From Nonomuraea sediminis (GTDB taxonomy: Bacteria > Actinomycetota > Actinomycetes > Streptosporangiales > Streptosporangiaceae): a stretch of 64,000 nt of DNA. Numbering within the stretch: position 1 is the stretch's first letter; the number at the start of each line of letters is the position of its first letter. The notes below the pieces were generated by a model. That model searched no databases. It saw nothing but the letters and a program-made list of their open reading frames with translations, and was not told the DNA's origin. Shown one piece after another: positions 34,483-42,051 of the stretch. The stretch is from assembly GCF_018531495.1 (NCBI RefSeq), contig NZ_JAHDTI010000003.1, forward strand, positions 744,001-808,000, read 5' to 3'. The translations under genes and the position numbers were made by a program.

Positions 34483-34881
34483 GTGACTCCTGAAGAGATC
34501 CTCCGCGACAACTTCGCCCCCTGGGTTCTCGCCCTCGGCCTCCAGGTGGAATCGGTCGGCTCCCGCGAGGCGGTGCTGCGGCTGCCGTGGTCCTCGTCCC
34601 TGGCCAGGGAGGGCGGCGGGCTGTCGGGGCAGGCCATGATGGCCGCGGCCGACACGGCCACGGTCATCGCCATCTCCTCGGCGCGCGGCGGCTTCGTCCC
34701 GATGACGACCGTGCAGCAGTCGACGACCTTCCAGCGGCCGGTCATCGACACGGACCTGCTCGTCCACGCGCGCATCACCAAGCTCGGGCGCACGCTGGCC
34801 TTCTGCGACATCACCCTCACGCCCGCCGACGCCCCCGACCCCGCCGCCCACGCGACGACTGTTTACGCCCTTCTGTCCTAG
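34483..34881 (+). CDS. PaaI-like hotdog-fold thioesterase
   Basis: A 132-residue hotdog protein. The catalytic-loop region SLAREGGGLSGQAMMAAADTATVIA corresponds to the PaaI 'HGG...D' motif, with Gly/Ser in place of the usual His, so activity needs checking. FVPMTTVQQSTTFQRPV and LVHARITKLGRTLAFCDITL are the central strands. It would hydrolyse an acyl-CoA thioester. GTG 34483 is the only in-frame start consistent with domain length, and no clear ribosome binding site precedes it (possible leaderless mRNA). It is divergent from the P450 gene with 25 bp between the starts. Confidence 0.82.
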   Translation: MTPEEILRDNFAPWVLALGLQVESVGSREAVLRLPWSSSLAREGGGLSGQAMMAAADTATVIAISSARGGFVPMTTVQQSTTFQRPVIDTDLLVHARITKLGRTLAFCDITLTPADAPDPAAHATTVYALLS

Positions 34882-34884
34882 AGG

Positions 34885-34983
34885 TGTACGGCAAGGCCGC
34901 CGCCACCGGCCGCCCGCCGCACTCCGGCTGAGGGCCCGCGACCGGCGCTCGCGGCGAGTCGGTAGTGGTCGCCCGCCGCCACG
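34885..34983 (-). repeat. Left copy of a diverged ~95-bp inverted repeat
   Basis: The reverse complement of 34910-34982 matches 38508-38580 at 65 of 73 positions by hand alignment. Similarity continues with small gaps to CCGTAC (34886-34890 side). The repeat lies between the thioesterase stop and the hydrolase-ABC fusion gene. No transposase or target-site duplication is evident. Confidence 0.75.
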
Positions 34984-35062
34984 GCGCTCCTGATCGTGGC
35001 GCCACGGCGCTTCTGACCCTGGCGCCATGACGCTTCTGACCCCTGGCGCCACCGTGTCCTGG
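34977..35062 (+). repeat. Imperfect 23-24-bp tandem repeats
   Basis: Three full units start at 34977, 35000 and 35023, each beginning CGCCA and ending with (C)TGG, with the shared core CGCTTCTGACCC/CGCTCCTGATCG. A partial fourth unit starts at 35047. GGCGCC palindromes occur at each junction. They lie in the upstream region of the hydrolase-ABC fusion gene. Confidence 0.7.
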
Positions 35063-35081
35063 CCTGCCGTACACCCCGTGG

Positions 35082-35108
35082 TCTCAGGGTGCTCTCAGGT
35101 CGGATAAG
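35082..35108 (+). promoter_or_regulatory. Direct-repeat promoter of the hydrolase-ABC operon
   Basis: TCTCAGG occurs at 35082-35088 and 35093-35099, exactly 11 bp apart, followed 4 bp later by GATAAG (35103-35108, a -10-like box). The start codon is at 35121. Tandem 7-bp sites with one-turn spacing in the -35 position are typical of OmpR/PhoB-family activator binding; no such regulator gene lies nearby. Confidence 0.55.
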
Positions 35109-35120
35109 TAGGGTCGGGGC

Positions 35121-37637
35121 ATGAGACGTGTGGCCGCGCTGGTCGCGGTGCTGGCCCTGGTGGGGCTGGGGGCGTGGCTGGTGTGGCCGTCGGGCGGCGA
35201 CGTCCGGGGGCAGGACCAGACGATCACGGTGGTCGACGGGCCCCGCGACGACCAGCGGGTCGAGCTGGACGCCACGTACTACCCGCCGAAGGGCGGCGGG
35301 AAGGCGCCCGCCGTGCTGCTCGCCCACGGCTTCGGCGGGAGCAAGCAGAGCGTGCGCGAGCCTGCCGAGCGCCTGGCCGAGGACGGGTACGCGGTGCTGA
35401 CCTGGTCGGCGCGCGGCTTCGGCAGGTCGACGGGGCAGATCGCGCTGAACTCCCCCGACTACGAGGTCAAGGACGTCAAACAGCTGATCGACTGGCTGGC
35501 CAGGCGCCCCGAGGTCCGCCTGGACAAGGCCGGCGACCCGCGGGTGGGGATCGCGGGCGGCTCGTACGGCGGCGCCATCGCGCTGATGACGGCGGCCGCC
35601 GATCCCCGCGTGGACGCCATCGTCCCGCAGATCACCTGGTACGACCTGGCCGACGCGCTGTTCCCCGACGCGTCGGGCCAGGGACCGGCCAACGGCGTGT
35701 TCAAACGCATGTGGGCGGGCTTCTTCTTCGGCCGCGGCGGCGGCCTCGGCCAGGCCTCCGCGCAGGACCTGCTGGCGCCGCGCGCCGCCGTCCCGCTCAC
35801 CCCCGAGCAGGCCAGGTGCGGCCGCTTCCTGCCGGAGATCTGCGACATGTACCAGCAGGTGGCAAAAACGGGCAGGGCCACGCCCGAGGCGGTGGCGCTG
35901 CTGCGCGAGTCGAGCCCGAGCTCGCAGGCCGGCCGGATCAAGGCGCCCACCCTGCTCATCCAGGGACAGCGCGACTCGCTGTTCCCGCTGGCCCAGGCCG
36001 ACGCCAACGCCAGGGCCCTGGCCCCGGGGACCCCGGTGAGCATCGCCTGGTTCGACGGCGGCCACGACGGCGGCACCGGCGAGCCCGACTGGCTCTACGA
36101 CCAGACCACCGCCTGGTTCGCCCGCTACCTGAAGAACGCCCCGCAGGCGACGACCGCGAAGTTCACGGTCACCAGGGACGGCGGCCGCGACCCCGGCACC
36201 CGCCAGCGCATCCTGCTGCACCCGGAGACCGGCGCGTACCCCGGCATCGAGGGCACCGCCACCACCGACGTCACCCTCAGCGGCCCCGAGCAGAACGTGG
36301 TGAACCCGCCGGGCGGCGCGCCCGCCGCGATCTCCACCGTGCCCGGCGTCGGCGGCCTGATCGCCGGCGCGACCGCGACGGGCCCGAGCGTGGCGCTGGA
36401 CATGCCAGGCCAGAGCGCCTCGTTCGAGTCGGCCCCGCTGAAGGCTCCGCTCCAGCTCACCGGCGGCCCCGGCGTCAAGCTCAGGGTGTACGGCACGGGC
36501 GAGGTGACCCTGTTCGCCAAGCTCTACGACGTGGCCGACGCGCTGCAGCCGCCCACGCTGCCCGCCGGGCTGGTGGCGCCGTTCAGGGTGACCATCCCGC
36601 AGGGCGCCCAGTCGGCCGACGTGACTGTGCGGCTGCCGGTGGTGGACCACACCTTCCCCGCTGGGCATCGGCTGCGGCTCACGGTGGCCACGACGGACAT
36701 GGGGTACGCCACCCCGGCGGAGCCCGCCTCCTACCGCGTCGGCCTGGCCTCGCCGGCGCTCGCCGTACCGACCGTGGCGGCCATGGAGGCGCCCGCAGCC
36801 GGGCCGGCCTGGTGGGTGTGGGCGATGCCGCTGGTGGCGATCGCGGTCGCGGCCGGGATCGTGGTCACCGGGCGGACCAGGAAGTCCGATCCCGCGCCCG
36901 CGGGGACGGAGGTGCCGCTGGAGATCGCCGGGCTGACCAAGGCCTACCGCAACGGCGAGAAGGCCGTGGACGACCTGTCGTTCCGGGTCGAGCAGGGCCA
37001 GGTCCTGGGCCTGCTGGGGCCGAACGGGGCGGGCAAGACGACCACGATGCGGATGATGATGGGCCTCATCCACCCGGACGCCGGAGAGATCCGGATCTTC
37101 GGGCAGAAGGTCACGCCGGGGGCGCCGGTGCTGTCCAGGCTCGGGTCGTTCGTGGAGGGACCCGGGTTCCTGCCGCACCTGTCGGGCCGGGAGAACCTGG
37201 AGCTGTACTGGGCCGCGACCGGCCGTCCGCTGGACGAGGCGCACCTGGAGGAGGCGCTGGAGATCGCCGGGCTCGGCAAGGCGCTCGAGCGTGCCGTACG
37301 CACCTACTCCCAGGGCATGCGGCAGCGCCTGGCGATCGCGCAGGCCATGCTGGGCCTGCCCGACCTGCTCGTGCTCGACGAGCCCACCAACGGGCTCGAC
37401 CCACCCCAGATCAGGGAGATGCGCGAGGTGCTCAAGCGGTACGCCCGCGACGGCCGCACCGTGATCGTCTCCAGCCACCTGCTGGCCGAGGTCGAGCAGA
37501 CCTGCAGCCACGTGGTCGTCATGCACAGGGGCCGGCTGGTCTCGGCGGGCCCGGTGTCCAGGCTGCTGGCCTCGTCGAACGGCCACGGGCCACGCCTCGA
37601 GGACGTCTTCCTCGACCTGATCGGGGAGCAGTCATGA
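35121..37637 (+). CDS. Membrane-tethered alpha/beta hydrolase (S15/CocE-like) fused to ABC ATPase
   Basis: An 838-residue fusion. Residues 4-21 are an uncleaved signal anchor. Residues 35-340 are an alpha/beta hydrolase with oxyanion LLAHGFGG, nucleophile GGSYGG (S148), acid D285 (LLIQGQRDSL) and H315 (FDGGHDGG). About 370-545 is a jelly-roll domain like the X-Pro dipeptidyl-peptidase C-terminal domain. TM2 is at 563-583. Residues 598-838 are an ABC ATPase: Walker A GPNGAGKT (633-640), signature YSQGM (729-733), Walker B LLVLDEP (749-755). The two TM helices place the hydrolase outside and the ATPase inside. Its stop overlaps the ABC-2 permease start (ATGA). It is probably an exporter that processes or releases its cargo at the outer face; the substrate is unknown. 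Confidence 0.88.
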   Translation: MRRVAALVAVLALVGLGAWLVWPSGGDVRGQDQTITVVDGPRDDQRVELDATYYPPKGGGKAPAVLLAHGFGGSKQSVREPAERLAEDGYAVLTWSARGFGRSTGQIALNSPDYEVKDVKQLIDWLARRPEVRLDKAGDPRVGIAGGSYGGAIALMTAAADPRVDAIVPQITWYDLADALFPDASGQGPANGVFKRMWAGFFFGRGGGLGQASAQDLLAPRAAVPLTPEQARCGRFLPEICDMYQQVAKTGRATPEAVALLRESSPSSQAGRIKAPTLLIQGQRDSLFPLAQADANARALAPGTPVSIAWFDGGHDGGTGEPDWLYDQTTAWFARYLKNAPQATTAKFTVTRDGGRDPGTRQRILLHPETGAYPGIEGTATTDVTLSGPEQNVVNPPGGAPAAISTVPGVGGLIAGATATGPSVALDMPGQSASFESAPLKAPLQLTGGPGVKLRVYGTGEVTLFAKLYDVADALQPPTLPAGLVAPFRVTIPQGAQSADVTVRLPVVDHTFPAGHRLRLTVATTDMGYATPAEPASYRVGLASPALAVPTVAAMEAPAAGPAWWVWAMPLVAIAVAAGIVVTGRTRKSDPAPAGTEVPLEIAGLTKAYRNGEKAVDDLSFRVEQGQVLGLLGPNGAGKTTTMRMMMGLIHPDAGEIRIFGQKVTPGAPVLSRLGSFVEGPGFLPHLSGRENLELYWAATGRPLDEAHLEEALEIAGLGKALERAVRTYSQGMRQRLAIAQAMLGLPDLLVLDEPTNGLDPPQIREMREVLKRYARDGRTVIVSSHLLAEVEQTCSHVVVMHRGRLVSAGPVSRLLASSNGHGPRLEDVFLDLIGEQS

Positions 37638-38470
37638 CGTACGTGGCCAGTCGTACTCTGCCGCTGCGGGTGGAGATCGTCAGGCAGTTCAAGCGGCGCA
37701 GGACGCTGGTGATGTTCGGGCTGCTGCTCCTGCTGCCGTGGATCCTGGTGGTGGCCTTCCAGTTCGGGCCGCAGTCCAGCGGGCAGCAGCGCTCGGCGCT
37801 GCGGCTGTCGGACCTGGCGACCGCGGGCGGGCTGAACTTCGCGGCGTTCACGCTGTCGGTGTCGGCCACGTTCCTGCTGGTCGTGGCCGTGGCGCTGTTC
37901 TGCGGCGACACGGTGGCCAGCGAGGCGAACTGGTCGTCGCTGCGCTACCTGCTGGCCGCGCCGGTGCCGCGCGACCGGCTGCTGCGGCAGAAGCTGATCG
38001 TGGCGCTCGGCTACGCGGCCGCGGCCGTGATCAGCGTGCCGCTGATGGCGCTGCTGGCGGGCACGGTCGCCTTCGGCTGGCACGACATCCAGGTGCCCGG
38101 CACCGGCGAGCTGATCCCGGCACTCGACGTGCTGCCCAGGTTCGGCATCGTGATCGGCTACGCGCTGGTCAGCCAGTTGGTGGTGGCCGGGCTGGCGTTC
38201 CTGATCTCCACGATGACCGACTCGCCGCTGGGCGCGGTGGGCGGCGCGGTGGGGCTGTGGATCGTCAGCAACATCCTGCAGGCGGTGGAGGCGCTGGGGT
38301 CGCTGCGGGAGTTCCTGCCGACGTTCTGGAACACGGCCTGGCTGGACGCGCTGGCGCCCGAGCTGGACTGGAGCGGCATGGCCAAGGGCGCCTCGGTGTC
38401 GATCACCTACGCGGCCGTCCTGATCGCCATCGCCTTCCGCCGTTTCCGCCGCAAGGACGTGGTCTCCTGA
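37634..38470 (+). CDS. ABC-2 type transporter permease
   Basis: A 278-residue membrane protein with six predicted hydrophobic segments (roughly residues 28-48, 72-95, 120-145, 165-190, 200-220 and 250-268). The N-terminal cytoplasmic LRVEIVRQFKRRRTL and the SEANWSSLRYLLAAPVPRDRLLRQKL coupling region are typical of ABC-2 exporters. It supplies the membrane channel for the ATPase domain of the preceding fusion protein, with which it overlaps by 4 nt. The predicted complex would hold two fusion chains and two permeases. No separate substrate-binding protein is present, in keeping with export. Confidence 0.9.
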   Translation: MTYVASRTLPLRVEIVRQFKRRRTLVMFGLLLLLPWILVVAFQFGPQSSGQQRSALRLSDLATAGGLNFAAFTLSVSATFLLVVAVALFCGDTVASEANWSSLRYLLAAPVPRDRLLRQKLIVALGYAAAAVISVPLMALLAGTVAFGWHDIQVPGTGELIPALDVLPRFGIVIGYALVSQLVVAGLAFLISTMTDSPLGAVGGAVGLWIVSNILQAVEALGSLREFLPTFWNTAWLDALAPELDWSGMAKGASVSITYAAVLIAIAFRRFRRKDVVS

Positions 38471-38507
38471 GGGCTCCCCGACCACCTGGGCGGCCCACCG
38501 CGGAGTC

Positions 38508-38602
38508 GTGACGGCGGGCGACCGTCACCGACTCGCCGCAAGCGCCGGGCGCGGGTCCTCAGCCGGAGTACGGCGGGCGGGCGGTGGGGCGGCCTGCCGT
38601 AC
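38508..38602 (+). repeat. Right copy of the ~95-bp inverted repeat
   Basis: This is the inverted partner of 34885-34983, starting 37 bp after the permease stop. It contains a perfect hairpin, GTGACGG (38508-38514) / CCGTCAC (38522-38528). Several differences between the two copies fall in this stem, one as a paired change (G-C in the left copy, A-T here). It could serve as terminator of the exporter operon. The remainder up to 38639 shows no gene. Confidence 0.7.
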
Positions 38603-38639
38603 GGGGCAGCCTTGCCTGCCGGACAGACAGGTGTGCTGG

Positions 38640-38756
38640 TCAGTCCCAGTGGGGCGGGCGGTTGTCGAGGTAGAAGGCGTCGGAGTCGTCCTGGCGCCAT
38701 TCACCCCAGCCCAGGTCGGTGTCCTCGCTGGTCTGCTCAGGGAGATATTCGCTCAC
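38640..38756 (-). CDS. Small acidic conserved protein (38 residues)
   Basis: A GTG at 38756 starts a 38-codon frame ending with TGA at 38642-38640. The product begins MSEYLPEQTSEDTDLGWG and ends NRPPHWD, with a central EWRQDDSDAF. This layout (SexLPEQTxxDTDxGWGExxxD...KPPHxD) recurs as a tiny hypothetical protein in many actinomycetes as I recall it; no function is known. Composition is acidic, with no membrane segment. It is divergent from the STAND ATPase gene, and an ATG eight bases upstream is out of frame. Confidence 0.72.
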   Translation of the reverse strand: MSEYLPEQTSEDTDLGWGEWRQDDSDAFYLDNRPPHWD

Positions 38757-38876
38757 GAAGACATGCTACCGAGGCGAACAATCCTGACTCCGCCGCACTT
38801 GTGCCAGCAAGGACAGGCGGTTTGGCGCGGGGTACCATGCGAAGGCAGGTGTCGCCTATCCCCCGTGAGGCTGCCC

Positions 38877-40979
38877 ATGGCCACCCCGACAGGCTGGCGG
38901 CGAGAAGGCAATCTACCGGCGGAGCTCACCAGCTTCGTCGGCCGGACCCGGCTACTCGCCAACCTGAAGCGCCATCTGAACGAGTCACGTCTGGTGACGG
39001 TCACAGGCATCGGGGGTGTCGGCAAGTCGCGCACCGTCCTGCGCCTGGCTCACCAGGTCCGCTCGCAGTACGAGGACGGCGTGTGGTTCGCCGACCTGGC
39101 CCGGCTGCAGGACGCGGGCATGGTCAAGCACACCATCGCCTCCGCGCTCGGCATCGCCGACCAGTCCTCGCGCACGGAGTCCGAGTCGCTGTCGGAGTGG
39201 GTGGGCGAGCGGCAGATGCTGCTCATCATCGACACCTGCGAGCATCTCGTGCAGGGCTGCGCCGAGCTGGTCGAGGAACTGCTGGAGAGCAACCCCAACC
39301 TGAAGGTGCTCGCCACCAGCCGCCAGTCGCTGCACCTGCCCTACGAGCACGTCGTGCCGGTGCCGCCGCTGCTGGTGCCGGGCGACGACCCGTCGGAGAA
39401 CCTGTTCACCAACGAGTCGGTGCAGCTGTTCGCGGCACGCGCCGGGGCCGTGATGCCGGACTTCGTGCTGGACGAGGAGAACATCGTCTCGGTGGCCGAG
39501 CTGTGCCGCCGTCTGGACGGCATCCCGCTGGCGATCGAGCTGGCCGCGGTCCGGCTGCGGGCGCTGTCGGTGGAGCAGATCCTCGGGCTGCTGGCCGACC
39601 GGTTCAGCCTGCTGGCCGGCGCCAGCCGTACGGCGCTGCCCAGGCACCAGACGCTGCGCGCGGCCATCGGCTGGAGTCACGAGCTGTGCGAGCCCGCCGA
39701 GCGGCTGCTGTGGGCACGGCTGTCGGTGTTCGCCGGCGACTTCGAGCTGGACGCGGCGCGCTTCGTCTGCGCCGACGACCGGCTGCCGCAGGAGGACATC
39801 ACCGACCTGGTCACCGGGCTGGTGGAGAAGTCGATCCTGCTGATCAGGAGCAACCACGCCGGCGTGCGCTACAAGCTGATCGACACGCTGGCCGAGTACG
39901 GCGAGGAGTGGCTGGACAAGCTCGGCGAGACCGAGCGGATGCGCCACCGCCACCTGGACTACTACCTGAGCCTGGCCCAGCGTGGCGAGGACGCCTGGTC
40001 GGGGCCGCGGCAGATCTACTGGTTCGTGCGCATGCGCCAGGAGCACGACAACGTGCGCGTCGCGCTGGAGCACGCGCTGCGCACGCCGGGCAAGACCGTG
40101 CTCGCGCTGAAGCTGCTGTCGTCGCTGTGGTTCATGTGGATCTGCTGCGGCTTCACCCGTGAGGGCCGCCTGTACCTGGAGCGGGCGCTGCAGGCCAACC
40201 CGGGCGTGAGCAAGGAGCGGTGCAAGGCGCTGTGGGTGCTGTCGTACGTACGCAGCGCCCAGGGCGACAGCGCGGGCGCGCTGTCCGCCTCCGAGCAGTG
40301 CAGCACCGAGGCCGTCAGGGTCGGCGACTCCAAGGCGGTGATCCTGGCCTCGAAGATGCAGGGCACGGCCGCCCTCCTGCAGGGCGACCTGCAGAAGGCC
40401 AGCGCGCTGCTCGGCGTGGCGATCGAGTTCAACACCGACAATAAGGAGCTCAACCCCGGCCTGCTGCCCGCCATCGTGGAGCTTTCGCTCGTGCTGAACT
40501 CCCAGGGTGAGATGTACGAGGCCGAGTCTCTGCTCGCCGACTGTCTCCAGGTGTGCAAGGAGCGCGGCGAGCTGTGGGTAGCCTCCTACGCGAACTGGGC
40601 ACTGTCCATCGTCTGCCTGGCCACGGGCAGGCCGGCCGACGCGCTCCGCAGCGCTCAGGAGGCCCTGCGGATCAAACGGCACTTCCACGACACCCTCGGC
40701 ACCCTGCTGGTACTCGAGACGACCGCCCGGATCCACACCGCCCAGGACCAGATGCCCCTGGCGGCCAGGCTGCTCGGCGCGCTGCACCAGAACTGGAAGA
40801 GCGCGGGCCTGCCCATGCTCGGCGCGCCGTTCTTGACGACCGACCACGATCAGGTGGTCAAGGAGTGCAAGAAGTCGCTGGGTGAGCAGGCCTACGAGGA
40901 GTACTTCGCGGAGGGCGCCCGCCTCGACCTCGACGAGGCTTCCGCGAGCGCACTCGGTGAGCTGGACGCCATCGAATGA
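38877..40979 (+). CDS. STAND ATPase with TPR-like repeats, lacking the usual LuxR HTH
   Basis: A 700-residue protein. Residues 10-40 hold the GNLPAELTSFVGR lead-in that normally opens LuxR/AfsR-type ATPase regulators. Walker A is GIGGVGKS (44-51), Walker B is MLLIIDTCEHLV, and LATSRQSLHLP and CRRLDGIPLAIELAAVRLRALS are the NB-ARC/ARC motifs. Residues 380-690 are helical TPR-like repeats. The C-terminus ends in DEASASALGELDAIE, with no HTH, and there is none at the N-terminus. It may act as a signalling partner rather than a DNA-binding factor. ATG 38877 is preferred; GTG 38865 is an alternative. Its stop abuts the terpene synthase stop. Confidence 0.88.
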   Translation: MATPTGWRREGNLPAELTSFVGRTRLLANLKRHLNESRLVTVTGIGGVGKSRTVLRLAHQVRSQYEDGVWFADLARLQDAGMVKHTIASALGIADQSSRTESESLSEWVGERQMLLIIDTCEHLVQGCAELVEELLESNPNLKVLATSRQSLHLPYEHVVPVPPLLVPGDDPSENLFTNESVQLFAARAGAVMPDFVLDEENIVSVAELCRRLDGIPLAIELAAVRLRALSVEQILGLLADRFSLLAGASRTALPRHQTLRAAIGWSHELCEPAERLLWARLSVFAGDFELDAARFVCADDRLPQEDITDLVTGLVEKSILLIRSNHAGVRYKLIDTLAEYGEEWLDKLGETERMRHRHLDYYLSLAQRGEDAWSGPRQIYWFVRMRQEHDNVRVALEHALRTPGKTVLALKLLSSLWFMWICCGFTREGRLYLERALQANPGVSKERCKALWVLSYVRSAQGDSAGALSASEQCSTEAVRVGDSKAVILASKMQGTAALLQGDLQKASALLGVAIEFNTDNKELNPGLLPAIVELSLVLNSQGEMYEAESLLADCLQVCKERGELWVASYANWALSIVCLATGRPADALRSAQEALRIKRHFHDTLGTLLVLETTARIHTAQDQMPLAARLLGALHQNWKSAGLPMLGAPFLTTDHDQVVKECKKSLGEQAYEEYFAEGARLDLDEASASALGELDAIE

Positions 40980-41981
40980 TCAAACGGCCTCCGGCCATCG
41001 GGTGTCACGCGGCCAGGCGTGCATGTAGCGCGCGCTCCCCAGTGAGAAGGCGATGTGGCCGCGTACCCAATGCTCGAGCCCGCGAACGTACCTGCACACC
41101 GGCAGCGGGGCCCACTGGTCGACGGCCTCACGCCGCTCCAGGAAAGCCGTGATCGCGTCTTCGTGCATGCGCGAGACCTCTTCCAGCGCTTGCTGCAGGC
41201 TGTAGGAGCGGTGCGTGGCGAGAACGGTGACCAGGTTGTGCCGCGCCTTGTCGTTGGAGCGTTCCTTGGCGTAGGAGAGCATGTCGTTGTCCCACCCGAT
41301 CAGATCGCACGCCAGGTCGGACAGTAACCGCACGTCCGGGTGGTGCAACTCCTCGGCCTCGAGACAGTATCCCCCACCGACGTCGATGAGCGCGAAGCAG
41401 GTGTAGGTGGCGCCCGTGATGCGGCGCATGGCGATGTAGTCCTCGGGCGTGGGGATCCGGTCCACCTCGCGGTTGGCAGCCTCCCAGATCTGGGCGAACA
41501 GGTACTCCTTGACCGTGGTCCGCCACCGGTCGACCTGGGCGGAGCTGGCGACCTCCGAGATGCGTCCGAGAATCTCGTGGAGGGTGATCTCGAAGGCGTT
41601 GGACGGATCGGGGCGACCGCGGCCGTCGATGATCTCCAGCAGCGGCGGCAGGGCCTGGGCGACGGCGGAGGCGCGATGCCCCATCAACTCGCTCTCGCAG
41701 AACGCGTCGTCGAAGGCGAACAGCCAGTTGTACCAGTCGTTGATCAGCCGCAGGCTGTCGCGCGGCACGAGCGGGTTGGTGCGAGCGGCCAGATAGCCGA
41801 TCTTCGAGCGCTGGAAATGCTCGATGGCGTCACTTCCGGAGAGCATGTGCGATGCGGCGAGCCAGGCATGGCTCTCGGCGTCGACCTCTGCGGCATGGGT
41901 GTTGATCTCGCTGGGGAACGGGCAGGGCAGCGAGGGGATGCGGATGGGTGTGGGTGTGGCTTGCGCAGCTTTTCTAGCCAT
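40980..41981 (-). CDS. Class I terpene synthase (bacterial sesquiterpene/diterpene cyclase)
   Basis: A 333-residue cyclase. The metal-binding motifs are an acidic DDxxxE at D91-D92-E96 (FAFDDAFCE) and the NSE triad N231-D232-S235-E239 (NDMLSYAKE). Conserved RY-type C-terminal residues occur in SARYMHAWP. These bind three Mg2+ and the diphosphate of farnesyl or geranylgeranyl diphosphate, producing a cyclic terpene. The product cannot be inferred from sequence. No prenyltransferase or tailoring enzyme is adjacent; the nearest P450 and methyltransferase are about 7-9 kb away. The AT-rich upstream stretch (41990-42060, CTATATAG) is its probable promoter. Confidence 0.93.
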   Translation of the reverse strand: MARKAAQATPTPIRIPSLPCPFPSEINTHAAEVDAESHAWLAASHMLSGSDAIEHFQRSKIGYLAARTNPLVPRDSLRLINDWYNWLFAFDDAFCESELMGHRASAVAQALPPLLEIIDGRGRPDPSNAFEITLHEILGRISEVASSAQVDRWRTTVKEYLFAQIWEAANREVDRIPTPEDYIAMRRITGATYTCFALIDVGGGYCLEAEELHHPDVRLLSDLACDLIGWDNDMLSYAKERSNDKARHNLVTVLATHRSYSLQQALEEVSRMHEDAITAFLERREAVDQWAPLPVCRYVRGLEHWVRGHIAFSLGSARYMHAWPRDTRWPEAV

Positions 41982-41984
41982 GCC

Positions 41985-42051
41985 CTGATGATCGCAACGT
42001 TACAGAAACATAGCTATATAGCGCTAATAGCCTCTTTTCTCCCTTCCCCGG
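41985..42051 (-). promoter_or_regulatory. AT-rich upstream region of the terpene synthase gene
   Basis: This stretch is strikingly AT-rich for this genome, with the palindrome CTATATAG (42013 area) and TAGC...GCTA arms around it. It is the most likely promoter/operator region for the minus-strand terpene synthase. No exact -10/-35 pair can be fixed. Confidence 0.35.

Noticed and set aside
34885-38602. Inverted repeat pair as the ends of an insertion sequence or composite transposon
   Set aside because: No transposase is encoded between the repeats and the bases just outside (TCCTAGAGGT and GGGGCAGCCT) show no target-site duplication. It is kept as an unexplained repeat pair instead.
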